Shown: piece after piece, positions 22,273 to 22,555 of the stretch
Position numbering within the stretch: the first letter of the stretch is position 1
Layout of the letters: each line of letters opens with the position of its first letter
Source of the DNA: Kordiimonadaceae bacterium UBA4441
GTDB taxonomy: Bacteria > Pseudomonadota > Alphaproteobacteria > Sphingomonadales > Emcibacteraceae
Assembly: GCA_002390425.1 (NCBI GenBank)
Contig: DGPL01000006.1
Location: 1-22,555, forward strand
Direction of reading: 5' to 3'
DNA: 22,555 bases
Program-made: the position numbers and the translations under genes
The notes under the pieces: model-generated
Database searches by the model: none
What the model saw: the letters and a program-made list of their open reading frames with translations, nothing else
What the model was told of the DNA's origin: nothing

Positions 22273-22555
22273 CAGATAATTTTTCCAATAGTTTTTGCAG
22301 TATAGTCTACCATGGGTTTGATCCTTGCGTAATTAAGTCTCGTTGGCCTTATTACGCCAATCACGCCCAATAAATTATTTTTTTCATCCATATAAGGTGC
22401 AGCGATAACAGATGAACCCGAAAGAGAAAAGAGATTATTTTCAGAACCGATAAAAATTCTTACACCTTCGGCATTTTTTGCCAATCCTAATAGCTCTATC
22501 AGGTCTTTTTTGCGTTCTAGATCACTAAATAATAGTCGGATGCGCTCAAGATCTT
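22272..22555 (-). CDS. hrcA: Heat-inducible transcription repressor HrcA, C-terminal fragment
   Basis: The 3' end of a minus-strand gene that runs off the right edge; about 93 codons are visible. LFSDLERKKDLIELLGLAKN, then GVRIFIGSENNLFSLSGSSVIAAPY, and LNYARIKPMVDYTAKTIGKII at the end match the conserved C-terminal domain of HrcA, the repressor that binds CIRCE elements. The usual GVIGPTR motif reads GVIRPTR here. It is directly followed by grpE with a 1-base overlap. The N-terminal DNA-binding domain and promoter lie outside the window. Confidence 0.9.
   Translation of the reverse strand, partial: DLERIRLLFSDLERKKDLIELLGLAKNAEGVRIFIGSENNLFSLSGSSVIAAPYMDEKNNLLGVIGVIRPTRLNYARIKPMVDYTAKTIGKII

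Overview
This AT-rich window looks like the chromosome of an alphaproteobacterium. The grounds are a dnaK-dnaJ pair, an hrcA-grpE pair, an atypical SDR of the complex I NDUFA9 type, an ScsB/DsbD-like thiol:disulfide protein and a PCu(A)C copper chaperone. The lineage is an inference from gene content; there is no rRNA or tRNA to anchor it. No IS element, phage gene, CRISPR array or tRNA was seen.

Region 1 (about 1-6453, all +) is a tightly packed catabolic-looking operon. It holds the tail of a gluconate 2-dehydrogenase subunit 3-like gene, two tandem paralogous GMC flavoprotein dehydrogenases that both carry a Cx5Cx3C motif predicted to bind [3Fe-4S], a crotonase with only one of the two catalytic glutamates, an AMP-forming acyl-CoA synthetase, and a small cupin of the cysteine-dioxygenase type. 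Genes abut or overlap by 1 nt. The likely logic is membrane-linked oxidation of an alcohol or sugar-like group, then CoA activation and crotonase chemistry. The substrate is unknown.

Region 2 (6441-8663, +) is a BlaI/MecI-type repressor with an M56 (BlaR1-like) membrane metalloprotease. Two identical palindromes, 42 bp apart, bracket the promoter. The protease has no penicillin-binding sensor; its outer domain is a charged helical domain ending in about 20-residue repeats. An in-frame TAG cuts the last repeats, and the reading frame continues with recognisable repeat sequence for 23 codons to a TAA. This is the most unusual item in the window.

Region 3 (8664-13515) holds the NDUFA9-like SDR gene (+), galE (-), an scsB/dsbD-like gene (+) and a MarR-family gene (+). 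The MarR gene has a perfect FNR-type box and nested inverted repeats upstream.

Region 4 (13518-16786, -) is dnaK-dnaJ behind a good RpoH-type promoter, with a hairpin between the genes.

Region 5 (16833-18479) is a metal-handling neighbourhood: a PCu(A)C periplasmic copper chaperone (+) converging on a HupE/UreJ-like membrane protein and a small membrane-anchored protein with a His-rich repeat tail (-).

Region 6 (18480-22555) has an AT-rich intergenic stretch, a secreted Sel1-repeat protein, an MscS-type channel translationally coupled to a ZntB/CorA-like transporter (+), a bidirectional terminator, and grpE preceded by the 3' end of hrcA (-).
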